64,000 bases of DNA from Pantoea agglomerans (GCF_021397715.1 NZ_CP090207.1:2356001-2420000), one strand, 5' to 3'. Shown: positions 8,470 through 17,002, numbered from the stretch's first letter. Notes: generated by a model from the sequence alone, not told the origin. Translations and numbers: made by a program.

Positions 8470-8820
8470 CTCCTTCTGATTAAGTAAGCGCTCAACCTTA
8501 GCCTTCTGAGTAACGGGTGTGAAGTGAATTATGCTGACTCAGGGATCGGGCGGCCAGGATTGCAACGATCGTGAACGCTGCCAGCGTCAGGAGAGCCGCT
8601 TTTCCCTGGCTAAACCTGTACAGGTTTTCATGAAAAAGACGGCAGAAGTACAGACTTTAGCAAAAAGGTCTGAACAAAAAATTTGATAAAAAAAACGCAG
8701 AAAGCGAGACGATATAATTTCAACAGGCTGTAAATAAACAACATTAACCAGGGGTTTTGTTTAAATCCTGTAAACATGCATTTAATATACAGCACCGACC
8801 AGATAAAATTTTGCGAATTT
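8470..8820. other. Intergenic stretch, about 350 bp
   Basis: No convincing coding frame was seen. The stretch becomes strongly AT-rich from about 8640 and leads into the candidate small RNA promoter at 8823-8850. Confidence 0.4.
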
Positions 8821-8822
8821 CG

Positions 8823-8850
8823 TTGTACAACTTTGTCATTCTTGTATAGC
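8823..8850 (+). promoter_or_regulatory. Candidate promoter of the small RNA
   Basis: TTGTAC (8823-8828), a 16-bp spacer and TATAGC (8845-8850) form a plausible sigma-70 promoter. The expected start is near 8857, just before the structured, terminator-ended segment. Confidence 0.4.
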
Positions 8851-8856
8851 TTTACG

Positions 8857-8944
8857 CCGTGATGTTAAGTCACTTGTAACGAAAGGTGCATTGCACCGCA
8901 TCTGAAGGTGTCGTGGATTTCCACCTTCAGATGCTCTTTTTTTT
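8857..8944 (+). ncRNA. Candidate small regulatory RNA, about 88 nt
   Basis: The segment ends in a very strong Rho-independent terminator: 13 perfect base pairs, 8898-8910 with 8922-8934, an 11-nt loop and eight T (8937-8944). A second small hairpin, GGTGCA/TGCACC (8885-8897), directly precedes it, leaving a single-stranded 5' part of about 28 nt. No plus-strand gene precedes the terminator: the nearest one ends at 8145 with its own hairpin and the gene between runs the other way. That arrangement is typical of an Hfq-type sRNA. It matches no E. coli sRNA that I can recall. Confidence 0.55.
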
Positions 8945-9004
8945 GCGTCGTCCGTTAACCGGACCTGATCTGGCGCACTGACCCCCTTTTTGATGAGGCC
9001 TGAT

Positions 9005-9262
9005 ATGCAAACGACAATCAATACAGAGTCTCAGATTTCTGAATACTTCATGAACTCTGGCACTCCGGTCACTAGCGAGAAAGAAGTGATTGCAGCTGTC
9101 CATGCTGAACTCGCGCAATATAAAACCCACGTTTCCGATAAAGACGTTGTACTGGGCCTGATTCACCGCCTGGAAAGTGAGCGTGACGTGGTTAAACAGG
9201 ATATTTATCGCCAGGCGCTGGAACATGTTCTGCAGAGCGCGTCGTCGACTAGTAACAGCTAA
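9005..9262 (+). CDS. YmgB/AriR-family biofilm and acid-stress regulator
   Basis: The 85-residue protein shows the YmgB/AriR pattern: ISEYFMNSG, then a helix with EKEVIAAVHAEL, VVLGLIHRLESERDVVKQDIYRQALEHVL. E. coli AriR (YmgB) is a small helical dimer that represses biofilm formation and aids acid resistance; its operon is under the blue-light system BluR/BluF. Here the gene stands alone, with a terminator-ended RNA 60 bp upstream and its own terminator at 9325-9346. A BluF-type photoreceptor occurs in the same accessory block at 34.3 kb. GAGG upstream supports the ATG at 9005. Confidence 0.8.
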   Translation: MQTTINTESQISEYFMNSGTPVTSEKEVIAAVHAELAQYKTHVSDKDVVLGLIHRLESERDVVKQDIYRQALEHVLQSASSTSNS

Positions 9263-9324
9263 ACATCCTGTGTCTGTTGTGAGGGATCACTGATTAGCAC
9301 GGATGCTTTTCCTTCCCAGAATTT

Positions 9325-9346
9325 GCCCCGCTTGCGGGGCTTTTTT
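9325..9346 (+). terminator. Rho-independent terminator after the ariR-like gene
   Basis: GCCCCGC (9325-9331) pairs with GCGGGGC (9334-9340) and is followed by six T. It lies 62 bp after the stop codon of the AriR-like gene. Confidence 0.88.
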
Positions 9347-9552
9347 ACGCCCGTTTTTCAGGCCATAAGCATCCTGCCGGCAGGTTGATTTCTCCTCACT
9401 AACGGACCAGTAGTTAATCGCCTTTTCCCGCTTTTTTGCCGCTTATCGCCCCTGACTCGCCGGTTAATTGCTCTCGTTACGCTTTCTTTTTTCGCTATCC
9501 CTGTCCAGGCTTTTTCCTGCATCGAGTGTAAACACTGACGAGGAAAATAATC

Positions 9553-10401
9553 ATGTTTCATCATTCATCAAAACTCCAGTTCCCGGTTCGCGTCGAGAAA
9601 CCAGATCCAGAATTTGCCATGCTGTTACAGCAAGCCATCGGTGGCGTAGAAGGTGAAATTCGTGTGGCGATGCAATACTTTTTCCAGGCGATGGGCGCGC
9701 GTGGCGATGCCCGGATTCGGGATCTGCTGATCTCTACCGCAACTGAAGAACTCAGCCATATCGAAATGCTGGGTTATGCGGTGGCACTTAACCTTGAGGG
9801 CGCACCGCTCTCTTACCAGGAAGCCTCGGCGAAAGATCCGGTGGTCAATGCGATTCTGGGCGGCATGAACCCGCGCCATATCCTCTCTTCCGGTCTGGCG
9901 GCCCTGCCGGTGAATGCCAATGGTGTTCCCTTCGATATGAGCCATATCTACGCCTCCGGCAACGTGGCGGCTGACATGCTGGCCAACGTGACTGCAGAAG
10001 CGACCGGCCGTGTGCTGGCGACCCGCCTGTACAATATGACGGAAGACAAAGGGATGAAGGATTTCCTGTCGTTCCTGATTGCTCGCGACACCATGCACCA
10101 GCAGCAATGGCTGGCGGTGATCGAAGAGATGGGCGGCCTGAATGCCTCGTTGCCGATTCCGAACAGCTTCCCGCAGGAGCATGAGGCGCAGGAGCACTCT
10201 TACTACTGTCTCAACACCTCACTGGATAAACCGCTGCCGGAAGGCCGCTGGAGCAATGGCCCGGCCTACGACGGTCACGGCCAGTTCAGCGCCAAACAGC
10301 AGCCGGAGATCCTTGGCGATGAGCCGCTGCTGGGTAACGCCCGTCCAGGCTCGGGGGCGCAGCAAGAGCAGATTGACGGCATTGCATCACCGAAGCCTTA
10401 A
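9553..10401 (+). CDS. Manganese-containing (non-heme) catalase
   Basis: The 282-residue ferritin-like protein has the di-manganese ligand set at positions very near those of Lactobacillus Mn catalase: Glu35 (VEGEIRVAMQYFF), Glu66 and His69 (TEELSHIEMLG), Glu149 (TAEATGRVL) and His182 (RDTMHQQQW). It disproportionates hydrogen peroxide in the cytoplasm without heme. The C-terminus has the usual family tail with Pro- and Gly-rich segments. AGGAAAATA precedes the ATG. The next gene, a YghA-like dehydrogenase, follows 89 bp later on the same strand. Its usual regulation by the general stress factor RpoS is likely but not read from the sequence. Confidence 0.93.
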   Translation: MFHHSSKLQFPVRVEKPDPEFAMLLQQAIGGVEGEIRVAMQYFFQAMGARGDARIRDLLISTATEELSHIEMLGYAVALNLEGAPLSYQEASAKDPVVNAILGGMNPRHILSSGLAALPVNANGVPFDMSHIYASGNVAADMLANVTAEATGRVLATRLYNMTEDKGMKDFLSFLIARDTMHQQQWLAVIEEMGGLNASLPIPNSFPQEHEAQEHSYYCLNTSLDKPLPEGRWSNGPAYDGHGQFSAKQQPEILGDEPLLGNARPGSGAQQEQIDGIASPKP

Positions 10402-10490
10402 CTGACGCAGGCGTGCCGGTCAGGGCCACACTGCGCGGTGTAACCCTGACCGGTTGTTTTACGCTAACGGATTTTTATGGAGGAATATTC

Positions 10491-11354
10491 ATGTCATCGA
10501 CTCAACGCCCGCAACCCCCTTTTGCCGAACAGCAACAGACGCCGCCCGGTAAGACTGCGGCTATGCAGCCACAGCCCGATCATGGCGAGCAGAGTTATCA
10601 GGGCTCCGGTCGCCTGAAAGGGAAAAAAGCCATTATTACCGGCGGTGATTCCGGCATTGGCCGCGCTGTCGCCATCGCATTTGCCCGCGAAGGGGCCGAT
10701 GTTCTGATCTCCTATCTTGATGAGCATGAAGATGCACAGGATACCGCCCGGCTGGTTGAAGAGGCTGGCCAGAAAGCGGTTCTGGTCGCTGGCGATATTA
10801 CCGAAGCGACTCACTGTTCCGCTCTGGTTGATAAAGCGGTAGAGGCGTTCGGCGAGATCAATATCCTGGTGAATAATGCGGCTTTTCAGATGACGCGCGA
10901 ATCGCTGGACGAGATCAGCGATGACGAGTTTGATCGGACGATGAAAACCAATCTTTACGCCCTGTTCCGCATCACCAAAGCCGCCGTGCCGCATATGCCG
11001 CCAGGCGGCTCGATCATTAATACCGCCTCGATCAACGCCGACCAGCCGAAACCGAAACTGCTGCCCTATTCGGCGACCAAAGCGGCTATCGTCAACCTGT
11101 CCGGTAGCCTGGCCGCAATGCTGGCTGATAAAGGCATCCGCGCCAACGCGGTGGCACCCGGACCGATCTGGACGCCGCTGATCCCGTCGACCATGCCGGT
11201 TGAGCAGGTGAAAAATTTCGGCAGTGAAGTGCCGTTGCAGCGGGCCGGTCAGCCTGCCGAACTGGCCCCGGCCTATGTGATGCTGGCCAGCGACGAAGCC
11301 AGCTATATTTCGGGCGCCACCATTGCCGTCACCGGCGGTGTCGCGATTATCTGA
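10491..11354 (+). CDS. Short-chain dehydrogenase, YghA / general-stress type
   Basis: The 287-residue protein has the extended N-terminus typical of the YghA group, rich in Pro and Gln up to residue 30, then GSGRLKGKKAIITGGDSGIGRAVA, the Rossmann cofactor motif. Catalytic residues appear in INTASI and YSATKAAI (Tyr-x3-Lys), followed by the family hallmark NAVAPGPIWTPL. Members are NAD(P)-dependent oxidoreductases found with stress genes; the substrate is uncertain. GGAGGAATATTC directly before the ATG at 10491 fixes the start, so the open frame from 10413 is ignored. Confidence 0.9.
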   Translation: MSSTQRPQPPFAEQQQTPPGKTAAMQPQPDHGEQSYQGSGRLKGKKAIITGGDSGIGRAVAIAFAREGADVLISYLDEHEDAQDTARLVEEAGQKAVLVAGDITEATHCSALVDKAVEAFGEINILVNNAAFQMTRESLDEISDDEFDRTMKTNLYALFRITKAAVPHMPPGGSIINTASINADQPKPKLLPYSATKAAIVNLSGSLAAMLADKGIRANAVAPGPIWTPLIPSTMPVEQVKNFGSEVPLQRAGQPAELAPAYVMLASDEASYISGATIAVTGGVAII

Positions 11355-11360
11355 TGTCGC

Positions 11361-11390
11361 TTCCCCTTACTGCCCGTGCGGTAAGGGGAA
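11361..11390. terminator. Hairpin between convergent genes
   Basis: TTCCCCTTAC (11361-11370) and GTAAGGGGAA (11381-11390) form a perfect 10-bp stem between the convergent dehydrogenase and uvsE genes. No T-run follows on either strand, so efficiency is uncertain. Confidence 0.45.
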
Positions 11391-11405
11391 ACTCAGCGGC
11401 AGCGG

Positions 11406-12374
11406 TCAGGCTATCCGCTGCTGCTGTTGCGCCCATTGGTAGAGCTGTTCCCGCGCCAGATTCTTCATTTTCACTTCGCACATGATGTCGAACGCCTGAA
11501 ACGACAGCGCCCAGTCATTGAGCGTGGCATTGAAGTAGTAATCGGAGTGCGCCCGCAGCTTGCTTTTCGATACGCCCAGCTGTTGCTGATCCGGCCAGCC
11601 CTGTTGCGGAATAATCCCTTCCTGTGAAATCGAGTAGTGCAGCACCGGTCGTACGCCGCGCCATGAGGCGATCACCGGCGCGATCCGCGCATCGTCAGGC
11701 TGGATAAACGCGTTCTCTTTCACCCAGTGATGATGAATATCCAGCACCACCGGACAGAGTGCCGCGGCCTGCAGGACATCATCCAGCGAACAGGAGATCT
11801 CGTCGTTTTCCACCGTCAGCATCAGCCGCGCTTCCGGACTCAGCTGGCCGAACGATCGTTTAAAACCGTCGAACCCTCCCTTACCGTTCATATGAATGTT
11901 GATCTTAAAATCCTGAAAAGATTTGCCATAGCCCATCAGACAGGCACAGAGCGCGTGATACTCCACATCCTGCAGCGCGCGGGTGACCACATCGGGATTA
12001 TCTGACGCCAGCACCGTGTACTGTCCCGGATGAAACGAGAGCCGGATCTGATGCGCACGCGCCAGCTCACCGCAGCGGGCGAACAGCGGATAGAGCTCGG
12101 GTAAAAATGCCTCAAACAGCGGCGTCGCTTCCGGTACGGTATAGAGCGGCAGCAGATCGCTGCCGATGCGCATCATCCTTAATGGCTCCGGCAAGGTTGC
12201 CAGCTGCTCCAGCGTCAAATAAAGCTGGTTGAGATTGGTTACGGAGATCTCATAAATCAGTTGATTACGTTGCTCGTGCGGTAAACTCAGAAACCGTTTA
12301 CGCGTGGTGGCGCGGAACGGGAAAAACTGTTTGCCATCGCTGTTGAGATACTTACATGCAAAGCCTAATTTCAT
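11406..12374 (-). CDS. uvsE: UV damage DNA endonuclease UvsE
   Basis: The 322-residue protein has the UvsE/UVDE TIM-barrel signature: MKLGFACKYLN at the start, LRMMRIGSDLLPL, LSFHPGQYTVLAS, INIHMNGKGG, LTVENDE and VVLDIHHHWV. These supply the His, Glu and Asp ligands of the metal cluster. The enzyme nicks DNA 5' to cyclobutane dimers and 6-4 photoproducts, starting a repair route independent of UvrABC. It is absent from E. coli K-12 and patchy in enterobacteria, which points to acquisition by transfer. It shares a 100-bp divergent region with the YjbR-type gene. Confidence 0.93.
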   Translation of the reverse strand: MKLGFACKYLNSDGKQFFPFRATTRKRFLSLPHEQRNQLIYEISVTNLNQLYLTLEQLATLPEPLRMMRIGSDLLPLYTVPEATPLFEAFLPELYPLFARCGELARAHQIRLSFHPGQYTVLASDNPDVVTRALQDVEYHALCACLMGYGKSFQDFKINIHMNGKGGFDGFKRSFGQLSPEARLMLTVENDEISCSLDDVLQAAALCPVVLDIHHHWVKENAFIQPDDARIAPVIASWRGVRPVLHYSISQEGIIPQQGWPDQQQLGVSKSKLRAHSDYYFNATLNDWALSFQAFDIMCEVKMKNLAREQLYQWAQQQQRIA

Positions 12375-12475
12375 GTCTGCTCCTGATTTATGCTTATCAG
12401 AAGTGTAACAGGCCTCAGTGACTCAGCCAGTCAGGCCGGGCTTTCAGACAATGACCGGATAAAAGGAGATTCGCT

Positions 12476-12841
12476 ATGCAGGGTGCTGATATCCAGCGCA
12501 TCGCTATTGAGACCGCCGAGCGGCTGCCTGCCGCCGAGTGCAGTTACCCGTTTGGGCCGGAACATCAGGTTTATAAAGTGTGCGGAAAGGTATTTTTACT
12601 GCTGACTACGCTGCGGGGTGTGCCGATCATTACCCTGAAATGCCAGCCGCAGCAGGCGGAACTGCACCGGGCGATCTACGCCACAATTACCGCCGGTTAC
12701 CATATGAATAAGCGCCACTGGATCACCGTCTACCCTGGCGACGGGCTATCAGCGGGCCTGATCCAGCAGCTGACAGAAGAGTCGTATCAGCAGGTGGTAA
12801 AGGGAATCCCTGTCTCACGTCGGCCGGCCTGGGTTGGCTGA
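12476..12841 (+). CDS. MmcQ/YjbR-family protein
   Basis: The 121-residue product fits the MmcQ/YjbR family: ERLPAAECSYPFGPEHQVYKVCGKVFLLL near the N-terminus, ITLKCQPQQAELHRAIY in the middle and MNKRHWITVYPGDG at the end. The family has a CyaY-like fold with a double-wing motif proposed to bind DNA, but no defined biochemical role. AAAAGGAG stands before the ATG. The gene is divergent from uvsE. Confidence 0.88.
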   Translation: MQGADIQRIAIETAERLPAAECSYPFGPEHQVYKVCGKVFLLLTTLRGVPIITLKCQPQQAELHRAIYATITAGYHMNKRHWITVYPGDGLSAGLIQQLTEESYQQVVKGIPVSRRPAWVG

Positions 12842-12995
12842 GGCTTCGCTTATTCAGCTATAGAATCAACAGATTAGCAGCGCGCGATCGGCGGCCATCC
12901 TGCTCTTTAGCTGGCATAATCCAGCCTGCAAACTAAACTTAACCCTGTGACTAGCTAGTCCTTCTTATCTACGGAACCTGATACGAGGCCTATCT

Positions 12996-13172
12996 ATGAC
13001 ACAACAGAAATACCGGGGTGGTGCAGGCAACTTTGCCAATGACCCGGACCGTGCCAGTGAAGCTGGAAGTGCCGGTGGCAAAGCCAGCGGAGGCAATTTC
13101 AAGAACGATCCTGAAAGAGCCAGGGAAGCTGGCCGGAAAGGCGGTAAAGTCAGTCGGCGCACCTCGAAGTAG
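12996..13172 (+). CDS. KGG-repeat stress protein, YciG-like
   Basis: The 58-residue product starts MTQQKYRGGAGNFANDPDRA and contains two copies of the KGG-type repeat: GNFANDPDRASEAGSAGGK and GNFKNDPERAREAGRKGGK, ending basic (VSRRTSK). It resembles E. coli YciG and Bacillus GsiB, hydrophilic, glycine-rich, hydrophilin-like proteins made under general stress and desiccation and needed in E. coli for swarming. E. coli yciG lies next to yciE/yciF ferritin-like genes; here a ferritin-like Mn catalase is nearby. The CGAGG before the ATG is a modest ribosome site. Confidence 0.85.
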   Translation: MTQQKYRGGAGNFANDPDRASEAGSAGGKASGGNFKNDPERAREAGRKGGKVSRRTSK

Positions 13173-13230
13173 ATCTGAGTGAAGCGCTTTAGGATTTTGT
13201 ACGCCAGGGAGTGGCGACCTGTCCCGCATA

Positions 13231-13254
13231 AAAAACCCGCCGTTACGGGCGGGT
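13231..13254 (-). terminator. Rho-independent terminator of zinT
   Basis: On the minus strand a GC-rich stem (ACCCGCC paired with GGCGGGT) runs into TTTTTT, 24 bp beyond the zinT stop. On the plus strand the same stem has no T-run, so it mainly serves zinT. Confidence 0.82.
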
Positions 13255-13277
13255 CTGTCAGAGACTGAAGCGAGCTA

Positions 13278-13928
13278 TCAGTGATGCAGCATCTCATCCA
13301 CAACCTGCGCGTTGGTCATCTGATACGGATAGTAGGTCGGCCAGTTATCCATCTCCTCCAGTAACGCCTGCTGCGAACGGTTACCCATAAAGATGTGGAA
13401 ATGCGCTGACTTGCGCGGTGCAATTGTATGGTCGCTGAACTGCACATATTTCGGCGCTTTGCTGTCAGCCTCCGGGCATTCAAACAGGTAACGCACCCCT
13501 TTCTTTCCGGACGCATAGGTCAGGATCTGATGGCCGGCATAACGGTAGTGGCAGGCACTGACCTGCTCACCGATGTGAAATTCCATCACGCCATTTTCAA
13601 TGCCGATCGTGTCAACCTGCGTGGCGTAGCCTTTGCGATAATAGGCTTTGACCTGCGAGGCGGTTTTGCTGCTATCCTGCTGCGCCTTCTTCTGCCATAC
13701 CGGGTCCAGTTCGCCGCTCTCCAGCAACGGATAGACCGACTGCCACAGGCCATCCCAGTCAGACAACGGCCGATCTTTGACATCCGCATCCGCGAACACC
13801 CCTTCCGCCGCTTTCTGCTCCAGGGCGGATAACGGTTTGCCGTGCGAATGCCCGCCGTGCGCCACCACCTGATGACTGATGAACAGCGCGCCCAGCGCCA
13901 TCGCCCACTTAACTGTATGATTTACCAA
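13278..13928 (-). CDS. zinT: Periplasmic zinc/cadmium-binding protein ZinT
   Basis: With a TTG start at 13928 the protein has 216 residues, the E. coli ZinT length, and the N-termini align without gaps. The signal peptide ends near [13 protein letters not shown], a His-rich metal-binding start. The calycin domain carries [32 protein letters not shown] and [17 protein letters not shown] with the metal-binding histidines. ZinT hands zinc to the ZnuABC uptake system when zinc is scarce. GAGG 9 nt before the TTG supports this start; another TTG at 13955 would lengthen the signal peptide without support. A Zur box lies 33 bp upstream. Confidence 0.93.
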   Translation of the reverse strand: MVNHTVKWAMALGALFISHQVVAHGGHSHGKPLSALEQKAAEGVFADADVKDRPLSDWDGLWQSVYPLLESGELDPVWQKKAQQDSSKTASQVKAYYRKGYATQVDTIGIENGVMEFHIGEQVSACHYRYAGHQILTYASGKKGVRYLFECPEADSKAPKYVQFSDHTIAPRKSAHFHIFMGNRSQQALLEEMDNWPTYYPYQMTNAQVVDEMLHH

Positions 13929-13960
13929 CGTCGCGATCCTCGATAGAAGTAACAAATTGC

Positions 13961-13979
13961 AATGTTATGATATAACATT
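13961..13979 (-). promoter_or_regulatory. Zur operator upstream of zinT
   Basis: AATGTTATGATATAACATT is a near-perfect palindrome fitting the enterobacterial Zur consensus (core TGTTATAWTATAACA). It predicts repression of zinT by zinc-loaded Zur. Confidence 0.9.
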
Positions 13980-14013
13980 ACCAACTTCAATCGCGAATGC
14001 GTCCCGACGGCAA

Positions 14014-14427
14014 TTAAACCGACGCGTAGGCTGGATCATCGTTACAGAACAGCGCCAGCTTGTTGCCTGCCGGATCGCGCAGATAAGCCACGTAAAAATT
14101 CGGGTTATAGCGCTCGCGAATGCCCGGCGCGCCTTCATCAGTGCCGCCTGCCCGCAGGCCCGCCGCATAAAGCTCGTCAATCATTTGTCGTGTCGGCGCC
14201 CGAAAGCCCGCCATATGGCCATTACCCGGCTGTGCGGCTTCGCCATTCCACGGCTTTGCAATATAGACGGCACCCGGCCCGTTTTGCCGATCGGGCACCT
14301 CCGGCAGCGAAAAGATCAGCTGTTCGCCATCAGGCTCAGCGAGATAACCCAGCGGCAGCAATACTGCCCGATAAAAGTGACCAGAGAGCGCCACGTCATT
14401 CGCACCAATGAACAGATAACTCAGCAT
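14014..14427 (-). CDS. VOC-superfamily (glyoxalase-like) protein
   Basis: The 137-residue protein has the vicinal-oxygen-chelate fold pattern: MLSYLFIGANDVALSGHFYRAVLLPLGY at the start and YNPNFYVAYLRDPAGNKLALFCND at the end, where a metal-binding Glu is replaced in part. Such proteins include glyoxalases, fosfomycin-resistance enzymes and dioxygenases; this subfamily has no proven reaction. It is divergent from katE with about 195 bp between them. Confidence 0.85.
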   Translation of the reverse strand: MLSYLFIGANDVALSGHFYRAVLLPLGYLAEPDGEQLIFSLPEVPDRQNGPGAVYIAKPWNGEAAQPGNGHMAGFRAPTRQMIDELYAAGLRAGGTDEGAPGIRERYNPNFYVAYLRDPAGNKLALFCNDDPAYASV

Positions 14428-14573
14428 AACCGCCTCCAGATAGTGAATGTTGGTCAGTAATAAGCGAAACGCCAGCGTGCTTTACAGATGAATGTTCTAT
14501 TTTAGTCGGTCAAAAATCAGCACGTCGATTGCAGTTAAAGTGTCGTCTTAACCCCAGCATGGGTCAGGTTGTT

Positions 14574-14580
14574 CTATATT
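14574..14580 (+). promoter_or_regulatory. Possible RpoS-type -10 element of katE
   Basis: CTATATT lies 42 bp before the katE start and resembles the sigma-S preferred CTATACT. katE of E. coli is a classic RpoS-dependent gene. No clear -35 is present, as is common for such promoters. Confidence 0.4.
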
Positions 14581-14621
14581 TAGTGTCGTCGAAAGTAAAA
14601 TAACCGCTGGAGCATGGATTA

Positions 14622-16886
14622 ATGTCGAAAGAAACAGAGAAGAAAGAACTGAGCCACCGCGCCCCCACCACCGGTCCGGAATCATCAGAACCGGGTCTGG
14701 GTTCGCTGGCACCTCAGGATGGTTCGCATCAGCCACCCGCCGAACCCACCCCGCCAGGCAAACAACCCACCGCGCCAGGCAGCCTGAAAGCCCCTCAGAC
14801 TCACAATGCCAAACTCGACCAGCTCAACGCCAGCCGTAAAAACGGCACCAACAGCCCGCTGACCACCAACCAGGGCACCCGCATCGCCAACGACCAGAAT
14901 TCGCTGCGGGCCGGTTCGCGTGGGCCGACGCTGCTGGAAGACTTTATTATGCGTGAGAAGATCACGCACTTTGACCATGAACGTATTCCGGAGCGCATCG
15001 TGCATGCGCGCGGCTCAGCGGCGCACGGCTATTTCCAGCCTTACCGCTCGTTAAAAGATCTGACTAAGGCGCAGTTCCTCAGCGATCCGAATCAGGTGAC
15101 GCCGGTTTTTGTGCGTTTCTCCACGGTACAGGGCGGTGCCGGTTCCGCCGATACGGTGCGTGATATTCGCGGCTTCGCCACCAAGTTTTATACCGAAGAA
15201 GGCGTCTTTGACCTGGTCGGCAACAACACCCCGGTGTTCTTTATTCAGGATGCGCATAAATTCCCTGACTTCGTGCATGCGGTCAAACCCGAGCCGCACA
15301 ACGAAATCCCACAGGGCCAGAGCGCCCATGACACCTTCTGGGATTACGTCTCGCTGCAGCCGGAAACCATGCACAACGTCATCTGGGCGATGTCTGACCG
15401 CGGCATTCCGCGCAGCTATCGCACCATGGAAGGCTTTGGTATTCACACCTTCCGCCTGATTAATGCCGCAGGCAAAGCGACCTTTGTCCGCTTCCACTGG
15501 AAGCCGGTGGCGGGCAAAGCCTCGCTGCTGTGGGATGAGTCGCAGAAACTGACCGGTCGCGATCCCGATTTCCATCGTCGCGATCTGTGGGAAGCGATTG
15601 AAGCGGGCGATTTCCCGGAATATGAGCTGGGCCTGCAGCTGATCCCCGAAGAGGATGAGTTTAAATTCGATTTCGATATTCTGGACGCCACCAAACTGAT
15701 CCCGGAAGAGCTGGTGCCGGTAGAGATCGTCGGTAAGATGGTGCTTAACCGTAACCCGGATAACTTCTTCGCCGAGACCGAACAGGTGGCGTTCCATCCA
15801 GGCCATATCGTGCCGGGCCTCGATTTCTCCAACGATCCGCTGCTGCAGGGCCGCCTGTTCTCCTATACCGATACCCAGATCAGCCGTCTGGGTGGACCGA
15901 ACTTCCACGAGATCCCGATCAACCGTCCAACCTGTCCGTACCATAACTTCCAGCGTCAGGGGATGCACCGTCAGGATATCGACACCAACCCGGCCAACTA
16001 CGAGCCGAACTCCATTAACGATAACTGGCCGCGTGAAACCCCGCCAGCCGCTGAAGGTGGCGGTTTTGAAAGCTATCAGGAGCGCATCGAGGGCCACAAA
16101 GTGCGCGAGCGCAGCCCGTCATTCGGTGAGTACTATGCGCAGCCGCGCCTGTTCTGGCTGAGTCAGACCCCGTTCGAGCAGCAGCATATTATCGGCGCTT
16201 ACTCGTTCGAGCTGAGCAAAGTGGCGCGGGCCTATATCCGTGAGCGGGTGGTTGATCATCTGGCACGCATCGATCTCGGCCTGGCAAAAGGCGTGGCGGA
16301 TAATCTCGGACTCGCCCTGACCGCCGATCAGCTGAATATCCAGCCACCAAAAGCGGTTAACGGCCTGACCAAAGATGACAGCCTGAGCCTCTACGCCACG
16401 CCGGATGGTGAGATCAAGGGCCGTCAGGTTGCGTTACTGATCAGCGATGGCGTGAAGGCGGCAGATGTGCTGTCGATTATGCAGGAACTGAAAGCGGTGG
16501 GCGTGCATACCAAACTGCTGGCCTCGCACATGGGTCAGGTACGCGCCGATGATGGGTCGGTGCTGCCGATTGATGCCACCTTCGCCGGTCTGCCGTCACT
16601 GACTTTCGACGCGGTGATCGTGCCGGATGGCAACATCGACGCCCTGCTGTTAAGCGGTGATGCGCGTTACTTCCTGCTGGAAGCCTACAAGCATCTGAAA
16701 GTTATTGGTCTGTCAGGCGACGCCCGTCGCTTCAAGGCGCAGTTCGGTCTGGAGGAAGCGGAGCAAGAAGAAGGCATTGTTCAGGCTGATAAAGCAGAAG
16801 GTGCCCTGATGACGGACTTTATCCAGGCGATGAAGGCACACCGCGTCTGGTCACGCAGCCAGAAAGCGCTGTCGGTTCCGGCCTGA
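14622..16886 (+). CDS. katE: Monofunctional large-subunit catalase HPII
   Basis: The 754-residue protein matches E. coli HPII (753 residues). The first 100 residues form the Pro-rich N-terminal arm, followed by the beta-barrel catalase core with catalytic His128 ([12 protein letters not shown]) and Asn201 ([11 protein letters not shown]), and the heme Tyr in RLFSYTDTQ. Residues from about 600 form the flavodoxin/DJ-1-like C-terminal domain ([16 protein letters not shown]) that marks the large-subunit class. It destroys hydrogen peroxide in stationary phase. A strong terminator follows. The window thus encodes two catalases of unrelated chemistry. Confidence 0.97.
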   Translation: MSKETEKKELSHRAPTTGPESSEPGLGSLAPQDGSHQPPAEPTPPGKQPTAPGSLKAPQTHNAKLDQLNASRKNGTNSPLTTNQGTRIANDQNSLRAGSRGPTLLEDFIMREKITHFDHERIPERIVHARGSAAHGYFQPYRSLKDLTKAQFLSDPNQVTPVFVRFSTVQGGAGSADTVRDIRGFATKFYTEEGVFDLVGNNTPVFFIQDAHKFPDFVHAVKPEPHNEIPQGQSAHDTFWDYVSLQPETMHNVIWAMSDRGIPRSYRTMEGFGIHTFRLINAAGKATFVRFHWKPVAGKASLLWDESQKLTGRDPDFHRRDLWEAIEAGDFPEYELGLQLIPEEDEFKFDFDILDATKLIPEELVPVEIVGKMVLNRNPDNFFAETEQVAFHPGHIVPGLDFSNDPLLQGRLFSYTDTQISRLGGPNFHEIPINRPTCPYHNFQRQGMHRQDIDTNPANYEPNSINDNWPRETPPAAEGGGFESYQERIEGHKVRERSPSFGEYYAQPRLFWLSQTPFEQQHIIGAYSFELSKVARAYIRERVVDHLARIDLGLAKGVADNLGLALTADQLNIQPPKAVNGLTKDDSLSLYATPDGEIKGRQVALLISDGVKAADVLSIMQELKAVGVHTKLLASHMGQVRADDGSVLPIDATFAGLPSLTFDAVIVPDGNIDALLLSGDARYFLLEAYKHLKVIGLSGDARRFKAQFGLEEAEQEEGIVQADKAEGALMTDFIQAMKAHRVWSRSQKALSVPA

Positions 16887-16925
16887 CGATCACGACGCGC
16901 TAATGCGTGTCAGCTCCTCAGTAAA

Positions 16926-16952
16926 AACTGCCCTTCGGGGCGGTTTTTTTTT
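16926..16952 (+). terminator. Rho-independent terminator of katE
   Basis: AACTGCCC (16926-16933), a stable TTCG tetraloop and GGGCGGTT (16938-16945) are followed by a run of T to 16952, 40 bp after the katE stop. Confidence 0.9.
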
Positions 16953-17002
16953 GCTCACAATCTGGTCGTCAAGCGACGCTGCCGCAGCCAGAGATGCGCC
17001 GA

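Noticed and set aside
15051..16097. Long minus-strand open frame (348 codons) inside katE
   Set aside because: It lies wholly antisense to well-matched KatE sequence. Its composition (many His, Arg, Gln and Gly) is what the reverse of GC-rich coding DNA gives, and it has no ribosome site.
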